From the NCBI GenBank assembly GCA_016703155.1, contig JADJCP010000004.1:310001-374000 (forward strand): a DNA stretch of 64,000 nucleotides. Direction: 5' to 3'. The first letter of the stretch is position 1, and each line of letters starts with the position of its first letter. Below, piece after piece: positions 46,029-54,322 of the stretch. Position numbers and translations under genes: made by a program. This DNA comes from Hydrogenophilales bacterium (lineage in GTDB: Bacteria > Pseudomonadota > Gammaproteobacteria > Burkholderiales > Thiobacillaceae). The notes beneath the pieces were generated by a model, which was not told the origin of the DNA, made no database searches, and was given only the letters and a program-made list of their open reading frames with translations.

Positions 46029-46346
46029 TTACGCGAGCTGGATAGCCGATCCCGCCTGCTCGCTGGCGCAACGGCTCAAGGCCGCGAACAACTCCTCGCC
46101 ATTGCGCGTGTCGCGCCATGTCTGGCCATCCCAGCGATAGTGAAAACCGCCGCTGCGCGCCGCCACCCAGATCTCCTGCGTCGCGGACTGGCGATTGACG
46201 ATGATCTTCGTGCCATCATCGAACTCGATCTCCAGCACACCCCCGGCGGCCAGCTCGAAATCGAGACCCGCATCGATGCCGTCAAGGGCGCTTTCCAGAC
46301 GCTCGAAGAAGGCGTCCGCCAGTGACTTGTACTCGCTCTCGGTCAT
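46029..46346 (-). CDS. cyaY: Frataxin-like iron-sulfur regulator CyaY
   Basis: A 105-residue frataxin homologue with an acidic first helix (MTESEYKSLADAFFERLE...ALDGID) and the sheet residues FDDGTKIIVNRQ, QEIWVAARSGGFHYRWDG. CyaY donates iron or tunes IscS during cluster assembly. It is divergent from lptM-lysA with a 53-base gap, an arrangement common in proteobacteria. Confidence 0.93.
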   Translation of the reverse strand: MTESEYKSLADAFFERLESALDGIDAGLDFELAAGGVLEIEFDDGTKIIVNRQSATQEIWVAARSGGFHYRWDGQTWRDTRNGEELFAALSRCASEQAGSAIQLA

Positions 46347-46399
46347 GCCCGATTCCCCTGCGTGATAGACTTGCCGGCATCATATTATCCGCAAACGTC

Positions 46400-46537
46400 A
46401 TGCGCTCACTGATTATCCTGACCGCCCTGTTCATGCTGCTTTCCGGCTGCGGAAAGAAAGGCAATCTGTATCTGCCAAGCCCGGCCGAGCCGGCCCGATC
46501 GACGTCCGGTGCGACACCGACCCCTTCCAGCAAATGA
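46400..46537 (+). CDS. lptM: LPS-assembly lipoprotein LptM (YifL)
   Basis: A 45-residue lipoprotein, with a short signal peptide and lipobox LLSGCGKKGNLYLP, the hallmark of LptM, which helps LptD mature in the outer membrane. It is encoded directly before lysA with a four-base overlap and divergent from cyaY, the conserved neighbourhood. The frame is open upstream but the ATG at 46400 is correct. Confidence 0.9.
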   Translation: MRSLIILTALFMLLSGCGKKGNLYLPSPAEPARSTSGATPTPSSK

Positions 46538-47778
46538 ACTTCTTTTCGCGCATCGATGGCAGACTTTACTGCGAAGCCGTCCCCCTCGACGTTGTCGCCC
46601 ATCGCTACGACACACCCTGTTACGTCTATTCCGGCGCGGCGCTCGACACCGCTTACCATGCCTACGACAACGCCTTGGCCGGGCATCCTCACCGGGTCTG
46701 CTATGCGGTCAAGGCGAACTCCAGCCTGGCCGTCCTGAACCGATTCGCGCGCCTGGGCGCCGGCTTCGACATCGTCTCGGGTGGTGAGTTGGCCCGCGTC
46801 CTCGCCGCGGGCGGCGACCCCGGCAAGGTGCTGTTTTCCGGCGTCGGCAAGACCGAAGCGGAGATGCGCGCGGCGCTGGAAGCCGGCATCCACTGCTTCA
46901 ACGTCGAATCGGAAAGCGAGCTCTCCCGTCTCGATGGCGTTGCCGGCGCCTTGGGCAAGATCGCGCCCATCAGCCTGCGCGTCAACCCGGATGTCGATGC
47001 CGGCACGCATCCCTACATCTCCACCGGCCTCAAGGACAACAAGTTCGGCATTGCTCACGACCAGGCGCTACGTGTCTATCGCCAGGCCGCGACGCGGGCC
47101 AATATCCGAATCGTCGGCATCGATTGCCACATCGGCTCGCAACTCACCGAGGTCGCGCCCTTCGCCGAAGCCTTGGACAAGATACTCGGCTTGGTCGACC
47201 AGCTCGCTAGCGAGGGCGTTGTCCTGGAGCACATCGACATGGGTGGCGGCATCGGCATCCGCTATCGTGATGAAGTGCCGCCCGAGTTCGCCGAGTACGC
47301 GCACACCCTCCTGCAAAGGCTCGCGGGCCGGCCACAGACACTGATCATCGAACCGGGCCGCTCATTGGTTGGCAACGCCGGCGTACTGCTCACGCGCGTT
47401 GAATACCTCAAGCATGGCGAATGCAAGGATTTCGCCATCGTCGATGCCGCCATGAACGATCTCATGCGTCCAGCCTTGTACGAGGCCTGGCACGATATCC
47501 AGCCGGCAGTCGAGCGCGACGGAGTGCCCAGGCTTTACCAGATCGTCGGCCCGGTCTGCGAAAGCGGCGATTTTCTCGGCCATGACCGCGCCTTGTGCCT
47601 TGAGGAAAACGACCTGCTGGCCATTCTCTCGACGGGCGCATATGGCATGAGCATGAGTTCCAACTACAACACCCGAACCCGTGCCGCCGAGGTGCTGGTG
47701 GATGGCTCGACCTACCGCTTGGTCAGAGAGCGCGAGCGTATCGAGCAACTCTTCGAAAACGAATCCGTCCCTGAATAG
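46534..47778 (+). CDS. lysA: Diaminopimelate decarboxylase
   Basis: PLP enzyme, 414 residues, last step of lysine synthesis. PLP lysine in CYAVKANSSLAVL (about residue 60), GAGFDIVSGGEL, the GGGIGIRY loop, EPGRSLVGNAG, and the active-site CESGDFLG near 345 are all intact. It overlaps lptM by four bases. Confidence 0.96.
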   Translation: MNFFSRIDGRLYCEAVPLDVVAHRYDTPCYVYSGAALDTAYHAYDNALAGHPHRVCYAVKANSSLAVLNRFARLGAGFDIVSGGELARVLAAGGDPGKVLFSGVGKTEAEMRAALEAGIHCFNVESESELSRLDGVAGALGKIAPISLRVNPDVDAGTHPYISTGLKDNKFGIAHDQALRVYRQAATRANIRIVGIDCHIGSQLTEVAPFAEALDKILGLVDQLASEGVVLEHIDMGGGIGIRYRDEVPPEFAEYAHTLLQRLAGRPQTLIIEPGRSLVGNAGVLLTRVEYLKHGECKDFAIVDAAMNDLMRPALYEAWHDIQPAVERDGVPRLYQIVGPVCESGDFLGHDRALCLEENDLLAILSTGAYGMSMSSNYNTRTRAAEVLVDGSTYRLVRERERIEQLFENESVPE

Positions 47779-47802
47779 CAACATGTCTTTCATAAAACCG
47801 TA

Positions 47803-47840
47803 AAAACCCGCGTGGGGGCTTGCGTTTCGGGCTTTTTTTT
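47803..47840 (+). terminator. Possible terminator of lysA
   Basis: AAAACCCG pairs imperfectly with CGGGCTTTT, followed by a run of eight T. The stem has a bulge and a large loop, so the call is tentative. Confidence 0.5.
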
Positions 47841-47931
47841 GTTCTAGAATTACGCAGCGCGTTGTTTCGCGTCAAGCCGCTGGAGGGATGCGGCGAAAGG
47901 CCTTTCCCATATAACTGCAAAGGAGTGAGAT

Positions 47932-48437
47932 ATGCCCGCTGCAAAACCTGCCGCAAAAGCCGCTGCCGCGAAAAAACCCGCTGCACCTAAAGCCGTCGCC
48001 AAGCCTGCCGTGAAAAAAGCGGCCGCGCCTAAAGCGGCTGCCGCCAAGCCCGCCGCGAAGAAGGTTGCGGCTCCCAAGGCAGCCGCCGCCAAGCCCGTTG
48101 TAAAAAAAGCCGCTGCCCCCAAGGCCGCCGTCGCCAAGCCCGCCGCCGTGAAGAAAGCGGCCGCGCCCAAGGCCGCCGCCAAGCCTGCCGCGAAGGCCGC
48201 TCCGAAAAAAGCCGCGGCTCCCAAGGCGTCCGATGCCAAACCCGCCGCCGTGAAGAAAGCGGCTGCGCCCAAGGCCGCTGCCAAGGCCAGCCGCGAAGGC
48301 CGCTCCGAAAAAAAGCAGTGGCTCCCAAGGCGGCCGCTGCCAAGCCCGCCGCCGTGAAGAAAGCGGCCGCGCCCAAGGCCGCTGCCAAGCCCGTCGCGAA
48401 GGCCGCTCCGAAAAAAGCCGCCGCGAAAAAAGCCTGA
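47932..48437 (+). CDS. Histone H1-like Ala/Lys/Pro-rich protein (apparent frameshifts)
   Basis: Highly basic low-complexity protein built of KPAAKKAAAPKAAA-type repeats, like the H1-like DNA-binding proteins of betaproteobacteria (AlgP/BpH1 class), thought to compact DNA. A GGAG site precedes ATG 47932. The repeat frame is lost after about residue 118; removing one G near 48285 and one A in the A-run at 48308-48314 restores it to a lysine-rich end at 48437 (167 residues). As written it stops at 48357. Repeats make indels, real or artefactual, likely. Confidence 0.8.
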
Positions 48438-48463
48438 TACCCACCAGCCCCAAGGCTGGTCGC

Positions 48464-48509
48464 AAGCGCTTCCACCCTCCGAGTCAGGAGTTGGTCGAAG
48501 CGCTTTTTT
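48464..48509 (+). terminator. Terminator of the H1-like gene
   Basis: Arms AAGCGCTT at 48464-48471 and 48498-48505 with an inner CTCC/GGAG pairing, followed by a run of six T on the plus strand. The structure overlaps the 3' end of hoxW coming from the other strand. Confidence 0.7.
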
Positions 48510-48975
48510 CTCGCCCGTTGATTTCGCTTGAAGGGGTTATCAAGGTACGTATCGTTGTCGCAAGGAACGCGACCGCCGCATCGATATTGCGTGCGGCAGG
48601 CGTACTCAATTCCTCGCCCAGTTCAAAACGATATCCGCGTATCGCCATGATGTACGCGGTCGGTGGCGCACATTCAAAGTGCGCCCTATAGGCACCGAGC
48701 AAGGCCTCTGGCGACATGCTGTGGGTAGTGAACCCGGAGCCTTCCGAGGCGCATGCCGCGGAGAAAGCGTAAGGCTCGACGCAATTCACCGAGGCATCGG
48801 CAAAGATGACCGCATCGCGGCCATGTAGGTCCAGCACATACTCGACCTGCAACTGAAAATCCGTGAGCAGTTCCACGCCTGGAATATCGCGTTCGGCGAG
48901 TCGATCAATGAGTAACGGCCCGAGCGCGTCGTCGCCCCGGCTGGGGTTGCCGATACCGATAACCAGGATGTTCAA
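48484..48975 (-). CDS. hoxW: Soluble hydrogenase maturation protease HoxW
   Basis: Endopeptidase that trims HoxH, 163 residues. Starts LNILVIGIGNPSRGDDALGP with the nickel-sensing Asp and has VIFADASVNC and GFTTHSMSPEALL, typical of HoxW/HycI proteases. The only sensible start is TTG at 48975, with AAGG seven bases upstream and eight bases after the hoxH stop. It ends the hoxFUYHW operon; no hoxI is seen. Confidence 0.9.
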   Translation of the reverse strand: MNILVIGIGNPSRGDDALGPLLIDRLAERDIPGVELLTDFQLQVEYVLDLHGRDAVIFADASVNCVEPYAFSAACASEGSGFTTHSMSPEALLGAYRAHFECAPPTAYIMAIRGYRFELGEELSTPAARNIDAAVAFLATTIRTLITPSSEINGREKSASTNS

Positions 48976-48983
48976 CGGCAGCC

Positions 48984-50450
48984 TTACGCAGCCCGGCTCA
49001 GGGCGTCGATGCGAGTCCCTTCGGCATCGACCAATTCCAGCTCCAGCGGCATCTTGCCCAGGGCGTGCGTGGCGCAGGACAGGCAGGGATCGAAGGCACG
49101 CACGGCGACTTCGATGTGGTTCAGCAGGCCTTCCGTCAATTGGCGGCCGTCGAGGTACTGCTCGGCGACCCGGCGTATGGCCTCGTTCATGGCCTGATTG
49201 TTGTGGGTCGTCGAGACGATCAGATTGGCACGCACCACCAGATCGTTTTCGTCGACGCGATAGTGGTGGATCAATGTGCCGCGTGGCGCCTCGATCATGC
49301 CAACGCCGCGTTCCTGGCGTTCTCCCTGAACCAGCAGGTCGGAGCCGAGCAGGTCGTCGTCGTGCAGCAGTTCCTTGATCATTTCGGCGGCGTGCAGCAT
49401 CTCGATCATGCGCGCCCAGTGGTAAGCCAGGGTCGCGCCGGTCGCCCGACCGTTGTCGAAGGCGATGAAATCGCGGCGCTCGTGATCGGCCAGCGGTGTG
49501 TCGATGAAGTCGCATTGCGTGACGCGCGTCAGCGGGCCGACGCGGTACCAGCCATCTTCGGGGCCGAGGCTGCGGAAGAAGGGGAATTTCATGTAGGACC
49601 AGGCCTTCACGTCCTCGAAGATGTAATCCCAGTAGTGGCTGTACTCGACATGGTCGAACAGGGTCTTGCCGTCCTTGTCGCGGGCACGCAGGCCACCGTG
49701 GTACAAATCCATGGCGCCATCGGCTCGGACCAGACTCAGGTTATGGGCAGCGAAACGGCCGAAGGCGTTGTATTCCTCCAGGTTCTGCTCGAACAAACGG
49801 CGCGCCAGATGTACCGCATCGCGCGACCAGCCGATCATCTGATAGACGTCTTTCAGCAGGATATCCCGCTCGTCCTTGTCCAGATTCTTGTTGACGCCGC
49901 CTGGCACGGCGCTGGTGCCGTGCACCCGCTTGCCGGCGGTGACGCGAATGACCTCCTGGCCGAATTTGCGCAGCAGAATGCCTTGGCGGGCAATCTCGGG
50001 ATACGCCGCGGCCACGCCGACAATGTTGCGCCGGGCCACGTCGGAGCCGAATCCGAACAACAGATCGGGCGACGACAGGTGGAAGAAGTGGAGCGCGTGC
50101 GATTGCAGTATCTGGCCGTAATGCATGAGCCGGCGCAGCTTCTCGGCGGTCGGCGTCAGGTGCGTTGCGCCGACCACCTGATCGAGCGCCTTGGCGGCGG
50201 CGAGGTGATGGCTCACCGGGCAGATGCCGCACAGGCGTTGCACCATGACCGGCACTTCCCAATACGGCCGGCCCTGTATGAATTTTTCGAAGCCCCGGAA
50301 TTCGACGATGTGCAGACGCGCCTGACGCACGTGATCGTCCTCGTCGAGCAGCAGCGTCACCTTGCCATGTCCCTCGACGCGCGAGATCGGCTCGATGGCG
50401 ACGCGACGCAGTTTCTCCGGGTGTTCCGCGGTTTCTAGATGGCTAATCAT
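48984..50450 (-). CDS. hoxH: NAD-reducing hydrogenase large subunit HoxH
   Basis: Catalytic [NiFe] subunit of the cytoplasmic NAD-linked hydrogenase, 488 residues. Nickel ligands lie in RLCGICPVSHH (about residue 73) and FDPCLSCATH near the end, followed by a 24-residue tail (ALGKMPLE...) that HoxW removes. It pairs with HoxY and begins four bases after its stop. Confidence 0.96.
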   Translation of the reverse strand: MISHLETAEHPEKLRRVAIEPISRVEGHGKVTLLLDEDDHVRQARLHIVEFRGFEKFIQGRPYWEVPVMVQRLCGICPVSHHLAAAKALDQVVGATHLTPTAEKLRRLMHYGQILQSHALHFFHLSSPDLLFGFGSDVARRNIVGVAAAYPEIARQGILLRKFGQEVIRVTAGKRVHGTSAVPGGVNKNLDKDERDILLKDVYQMIGWSRDAVHLARRLFEQNLEEYNAFGRFAAHNLSLVRADGAMDLYHGGLRARDKDGKTLFDHVEYSHYWDYIFEDVKAWSYMKFPFFRSLGPEDGWYRVGPLTRVTQCDFIDTPLADHERRDFIAFDNGRATGATLAYHWARMIEMLHAAEMIKELLHDDDLLGSDLLVQGERQERGVGMIEAPRGTLIHHYRVDENDLVVRANLIVSTTHNNQAMNEAIRRVAEQYLDGRQLTEGLLNHIEVAVRAFDPCLSCATHALGKMPLELELVDAEGTRIDALSRAA

Positions 50451-50454
50451 GGTC

Positions 50455-51006
50455 TCAGTCGTATTTGATCAGACCATGCCCCAGGGTCGGCGTGCGCCCG
50501 GCGAGCAGGTCGGTGAGGAATTTCCAGATGGCGTCGCCGGACGGCGGGCAACCGGGGATGAAGTAATCGACCTTGACCACTTCGTGCAGCGGATGCACCT
50601 TGTCCAGCGGCAAGGGTAGCTCCGGATCGTTGGGGATCAGGCCTTGCTCCAGGCTGATCTCGGTCTGATAAACCTCGCGCAGGCACGCGCCAAGATCGAG
50701 GTGGTTGCGCTGTGCCGGCAGGCCGCCGGTGACGGCGCAGGCGCCGATGGCAACGAGTATCTTGCAGTTCTTCCGAAACTCGCGCAGCACGTGGACGTTC
50801 TCGGCGTTGCAGATACCACCCTCGACGATGCCGATGTCACACGGCCCGCAATGCTTGATGTCGGTGAGCGGCGAACGGTCGAACTCGATGTGCTCAAGTA
50901 AGGTGAACAAGCGCTCGTCGATATCCAGCAGCGACATGTGGCAGCCGAAGCAACCGGCCAGGGAGGTCGTCGCAACCCGCAATTTATTCTTCACCGCCGC
51001 CGTCAT
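50455..51006 (-). CDS. hoxY: NAD-reducing hydrogenase small subunit HoxY
   Basis: Short small subunit, 183 residues, holding one [4Fe-4S] cluster through LAGCFGCHMSLLD, IGACAVTGG and IPGCPPSGD. No signal peptide, as expected for a cytoplasmic enzyme. The frame is open far upstream, but ATG 51006 overlaps the hoxU stop as ATGA and gives the proper N-terminus. Confidence 0.95.
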   Translation of the reverse strand: MTAAVKNKLRVATTSLAGCFGCHMSLLDIDERLFTLLEHIEFDRSPLTDIKHCGPCDIGIVEGGICNAENVHVLREFRKNCKILVAIGACAVTGGLPAQRNHLDLGACLREVYQTEISLEQGLIPNDPELPLPLDKVHPLHEVVKVDYFIPGCPPSGDAIWKFLTDLLAGRTPTLGHGLIKYD

Positions 51007-51764
51007 TTCGCACCCTCCTCGCAGGCACCACAACCGGAGCGATGATTGCCAGGGCGGGGAGCATCGTCGAGTGCCTGGGCGCTGATTGGCCGGGCATCGT
51101 AACGGCGTGCGCCGATCGGCTGCGCGAAGCCGACCCGTTTTTTCAGGATGACGCCAACCGGACAGACCTCGACCGCCTTGTCGCCGAGAGCGACATCGGT
51201 ATCGGCCAACCGCCCCGAAACGGCGTTGACGACCAGATGCTTGTCGAGGCCGCGCCCGGACAGGGCGAAAACGCATTTTTCGTCGACCTCGCAGGAGGCC
51301 CGCACGCACAGCTCGCAGAGGATGCAGCGATTGAAATCGAGGAGCAGATCAGGATGCGAGGCATCCACCGGCCGATCTGGGAAGAAGTGCCTGAAACCGG
51401 CGGTCATCACGCCCAAGTCATAGCCCAGGGCTTGCAGCATGCAGTTGCCGCTCTTCTCGCACGAGGGGCAGAAATGATTGCCCTCGGCGAACAGCATCTG
51501 CACCAGGGTGCGGCGCAAGTCGTTCATCTCTTCCGTGTCGCTTTCGACCGCCATGCCGGCGCGAGCCGGCAGCGTACAGGAAGCGGCGGCGCGACCGTCG
51601 GCCTTCACCGTGCAGACCTTGCAACTGCCATGCGGCTTGAATTCGGGGTGATAGCACAGATGCGGGATGTAGCGCCCGGCGCTGAGTGCCGCCTGGATCA
51701 CCGTCTGACCCTCGGCGAAGGGAACCTCGTCGCCGTCCAGGCGGAATGTATGCGTCTCGCTCAT
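51003..51764 (-). CDS. hoxU: NAD-reducing hydrogenase iron-sulfur subunit HoxU
   Basis: Electron-transfer subunit, 253 residues, like the N-terminus of NuoG. A [2Fe-2S] site (CYHPEF...GSCKVC...SC), a His-Cys3 cluster site (HFCPSCEKSGNC) and a ferredoxin-like site (CILCELCVRASC, CPVG) are visible. The tail ends in a small Cys pair (GCGAC). It overlaps hoxF and hoxY by four bases each. Confidence 0.95.
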   Translation of the reverse strand: MSETHTFRLDGDEVPFAEGQTVIQAALSAGRYIPHLCYHPEFKPHGSCKVCTVKADGRAAASCTLPARAGMAVESDTEEMNDLRRTLVQMLFAEGNHFCPSCEKSGNCMLQALGYDLGVMTAGFRHFFPDRPVDASHPDLLLDFNRCILCELCVRASCEVDEKCVFALSGRGLDKHLVVNAVSGRLADTDVALGDKAVEVCPVGVILKKRVGFAQPIGARRYDARPISAQALDDAPRPGNHRSGCGACEEGAK

Positions 51765-53635
51765 GTCGGCGTCTCCGTACGCAGGTGGGCACCCTCGTCG
51801 TCGCGGCCTGTCATCTGCCGAGCAACGGCCAGGGCGCCGTCGAGATCGAAGGCCGGCTCGAAATCGAGCGACTTGAGGCGCCGCTCATAGGCCGGCCGGA
51901 AGCGCTTCAAGGTATCCAGTGTCGGATTGCAGGCGGTATGCCCTAGACCGCAATGCGCCGACATACCCAATACCTTGTCGAGACGCTCGATTTCGCGCAG
52001 GTCATACGGCGTGCCGTGGCCGGCGTGGATCTTGTCCATGATATTGCGCAGCATCGCCGTGCCCACCCGGCAGGGTGTGCAAAAGCCGCAGCTCTCATGA
52101 GCGAAGAAGTGCGCATAGTTGCGTGCTACCTCGAACATGTCGCGGCTTTGATCGAAGACCGTGAAGGCACCCGCGGTGGGCAGATCCTCGAAGGCGATGC
52201 GCCGGTCGAACTCGTCGACCCCGATGCAGACGCCCGACGGGCCGCTGATCTGTACCGCCTGGGGATCGACCGCGCCGCAATCCTCCAGCACCTGACGCAC
52301 CGTCACCCCGAAGGGGTATTCGTAAATGCCAGGTCGAGCGCAATCGCCGGCCACGGACAGAAGCTTGCTGCCCGCCGACTTCGCGGTGCCGACAGCGCGG
52401 TACCCGTCCGCGCCGTGCCGGGCGATCAGCGCGGCGGCGCAGAAGGTCTCGACGTTGTTTACGGTCGTCGGGCGCTGCAGGTAGCCATTCGTTACCGGAT
52501 ACGGAGGCCGGTTGCGCGGCACGCCGCGCTTGCCTTCCAGGGATTCGATCAGCGCCGATTCCTCGCCGCAGACATAGGCGCCGGCACCGAGATGGATGCG
52601 GATATCGAAGTCGAAGCCGGGCACCCCGAGGATAGCTTTGCCGAGCAAGCCACTGCGACGCCTTGCGTCGAGCACGGCCTCCAGTTTCTCCAGAAGAAAA
52701 CGGTATTCGCCGCGCAAGTAAAGAAAGCCCTCGCCGGCACCGATGGCGTAGGCGCACACGGTCATGCCGTCAAACACCAGATCGGCAAAACTGTTCAGCA
52801 GAACACGATCCTTGAAGGTGCCCGGCTCGCCCTCGTCGGCGTTGCACACCACGTAACGCTGTTGGCCGGCGGCATCGCGACAGGCCTGCCATTTCACCCC
52901 GGTGGTAAAACCCGCGCCACCCCGGCCACGCAGGTTGGCACGCTTGATCTCGTCGAGCACGGCCTGCGGTCCGGTCGCATTGCCAGGCACCGCCTCACGC
53001 CAGGAACGCGCATTGGCGGCGGTTTCGCGCTGCGGCGAATCGCCGAAATCAAGGGCTGCGCGGATGGCCTCGCCAGGCTGTAGTGCCTGGCCGAGGATCA
53101 GGTCGCGGCGGTGGATATTGTCGACGATCGCGAACAGCTGGATCGGCCACTCGGATTCGGGGATCTGGGCAAGTATCAGTTCACACAGCTGGTCGATGCG
53201 CTCGCGGCTGAGATTGCCGATCGCCCGGCCATTGACCAGCATGCCCGGCCCCTGGTCGCACAGCCCGGTGCAGGAGGTGGTATCGATAGAAATCAGGCCA
53301 TCCTCGGAAACATGGCCGCGTTCCAGCCAGAGCCGCTCGCACATGTAGGCGAGCAGATCCTGGCTACCTTGCATGCGGTCGGTGACGTTGTCCGAGAAGA
53401 GCACCCGGTAACGGCCCCAGGGGCGCTCGGAGAGAAAGGCGTAAAACCCGGCGACGCCCCGTACCCGAGCGATCGGGACATCAAGCTCCAAGGCAATCGT
53501 CGCTATCGTTTCGGAGGGGAGGTGCTGATACGCCTCCTGAACCGCCCTGAGAATTTGCAACAATGCGGCGGGTTCACGCCCGTGCTCCCGCAAGATCGAT
53601 TTCAGCGTGGGGTCGTGCAGCGTCGGGGTAGTCAT
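51761..53635 (-). CDS. hoxF: NAD-reducing hydrogenase diaphorase subunit HoxF
   Basis: Flavin subunit that reduces NAD, 624 residues. An N-terminal NuoE/HoxE-like domain (about 1-165) is fused to the NuoF-like part with the FMN/NADH region RGRGGAGFTTGVKW, CNADEGEPGTFKDR and the [4Fe-4S] site ESCGFCTPCRVG. In the N-terminal domain the second Cys pair is present (SCTGLC) but the first is replaced (SDNVTD), so its [2Fe-2S] cluster is probably absent or altered. First gene of hoxFUYHW; a separate hoxE is not present. Confidence 0.95.
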   Translation of the reverse strand: MTTPTLHDPTLKSILREHGREPAALLQILRAVQEAYQHLPSETIATIALELDVPIARVRGVAGFYAFLSERPWGRYRVLFSDNVTDRMQGSQDLLAYMCERLWLERGHVSEDGLISIDTTSCTGLCDQGPGMLVNGRAIGNLSRERIDQLCELILAQIPESEWPIQLFAIVDNIHRRDLILGQALQPGEAIRAALDFGDSPQRETAANARSWREAVPGNATGPQAVLDEIKRANLRGRGGAGFTTGVKWQACRDAAGQQRYVVCNADEGEPGTFKDRVLLNSFADLVFDGMTVCAYAIGAGEGFLYLRGEYRFLLEKLEAVLDARRRSGLLGKAILGVPGFDFDIRIHLGAGAYVCGEESALIESLEGKRGVPRNRPPYPVTNGYLQRPTTVNNVETFCAAALIARHGADGYRAVGTAKSAGSKLLSVAGDCARPGIYEYPFGVTVRQVLEDCGAVDPQAVQISGPSGVCIGVDEFDRRIAFEDLPTAGAFTVFDQSRDMFEVARNYAHFFAHESCGFCTPCRVGTAMLRNIMDKIHAGHGTPYDLREIERLDKVLGMSAHCGLGHTACNPTLDTLKRFRPAYERRLKSLDFEPAFDLDGALAVARQMTGRDDEGAHLRTETPT

Positions 53636-53655
53636 GCGCGGTCAGCTTTTATGAT

Positions 53656-53667
53656 ACTGAATTCAGT
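53656..53667. promoter_or_regulatory. Palindrome upstream of hoxF
   Basis: ACTGAATTCAGT, a perfect 12-base palindrome 21 bases before the hoxF ATG in a 70-base gap. It could be an operator; no sigma-54-type or clear sigma-70 promoter was found next to it. The rest of the gap is AT-rich. Confidence 0.4.
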
Positions 53668-53705
53668 CTACTCGCTGTTTGCGAATAGTAAATGACAAGC
53701 GCGTC

Positions 53706-54322
53706 TCAGCCTCTCAGGTGTGATGCTGCCTGACGCAGATCCTCCGGGGTGTTGATATTCAGGAAGGCCCAGGGCGGCTCTTCGAAGCGCGCCTCGGTAT
53801 GCGCATGACGTGCCTGCCAGGCCTGCACGCGACGCTCCCCAGCCTTGAGCCAGCCGGTCAGATCCGCGACGAGTGTCCGGTGCAGCAGCATGACGGCATA
53901 GTGTATGCGCATGGCGTCGCTGGCCCGTACCAGCGGCACCGCCGCCGTCCGACCCCGCTCCAGCATCCGTTCGGCCAGGGTTTCAGGCAGAAACGGGATG
54001 TCGCAAGGCACCACGAGCAGCCAGTCATGGCGCGCCTGCCCAGCTCCGGCAAGGATACCCGCCAGGGCCCGGGATAGCCGGATTCACCATCCGGCACGAC
54101 AGGCCAGCCATAGTCCGCATAGACGTCAAGATTACGGTTGGCGCTGATGAGTATCTCGTCCACCTGGCCTGCGAGTCTTTCCAGGACATGGGCGATCAGC
54201 CGCTTGCCGTCCAGTTCGACCAGGCCCTTGTCGAGGCCACCCAGGCGCTGCGCCTGACCACCCGCGAGGATGATGGCGCTGACCGGCTCAGCCTGGCGCA
54301 ACGGCGTAAAGGCTGTAGACAT
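53706..54322 (-). CDS. mobA: Molybdenum cofactor guanylyltransferase MobA (apparent frameshift)
   Basis: Adds GMP to molybdopterin. The N-terminal half (ILAGGQAQRLGGLDKGLVEL, SANRNLDVYADYG, DGESGYPGP) and C-terminal half (VPCDIPFLPETLAERM, FLNINTPEDL) lie in two frames. One missing C near 54067 (GGGCCC for GGGCCCC) restores a 205-residue protein running through LAGILAGAGQARHDWLLVV. The ATG at 54322 overlaps the preceding gene's 3' end by 35 bases. Confidence 0.85.

Noticed and set aside
47820..47850. Sigma-70 promoter for the H1-like gene (TTGCGT...TAGAAT)
   Set aside because: The -10 is good but the spacing is 19 bases and the -35 overlaps the lysA terminator; too weak to list.
49065..50438. 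Plus-strand frame opposite hoxH
   Set aside because: Shadow of hoxH; no start signal or recognisable domain.
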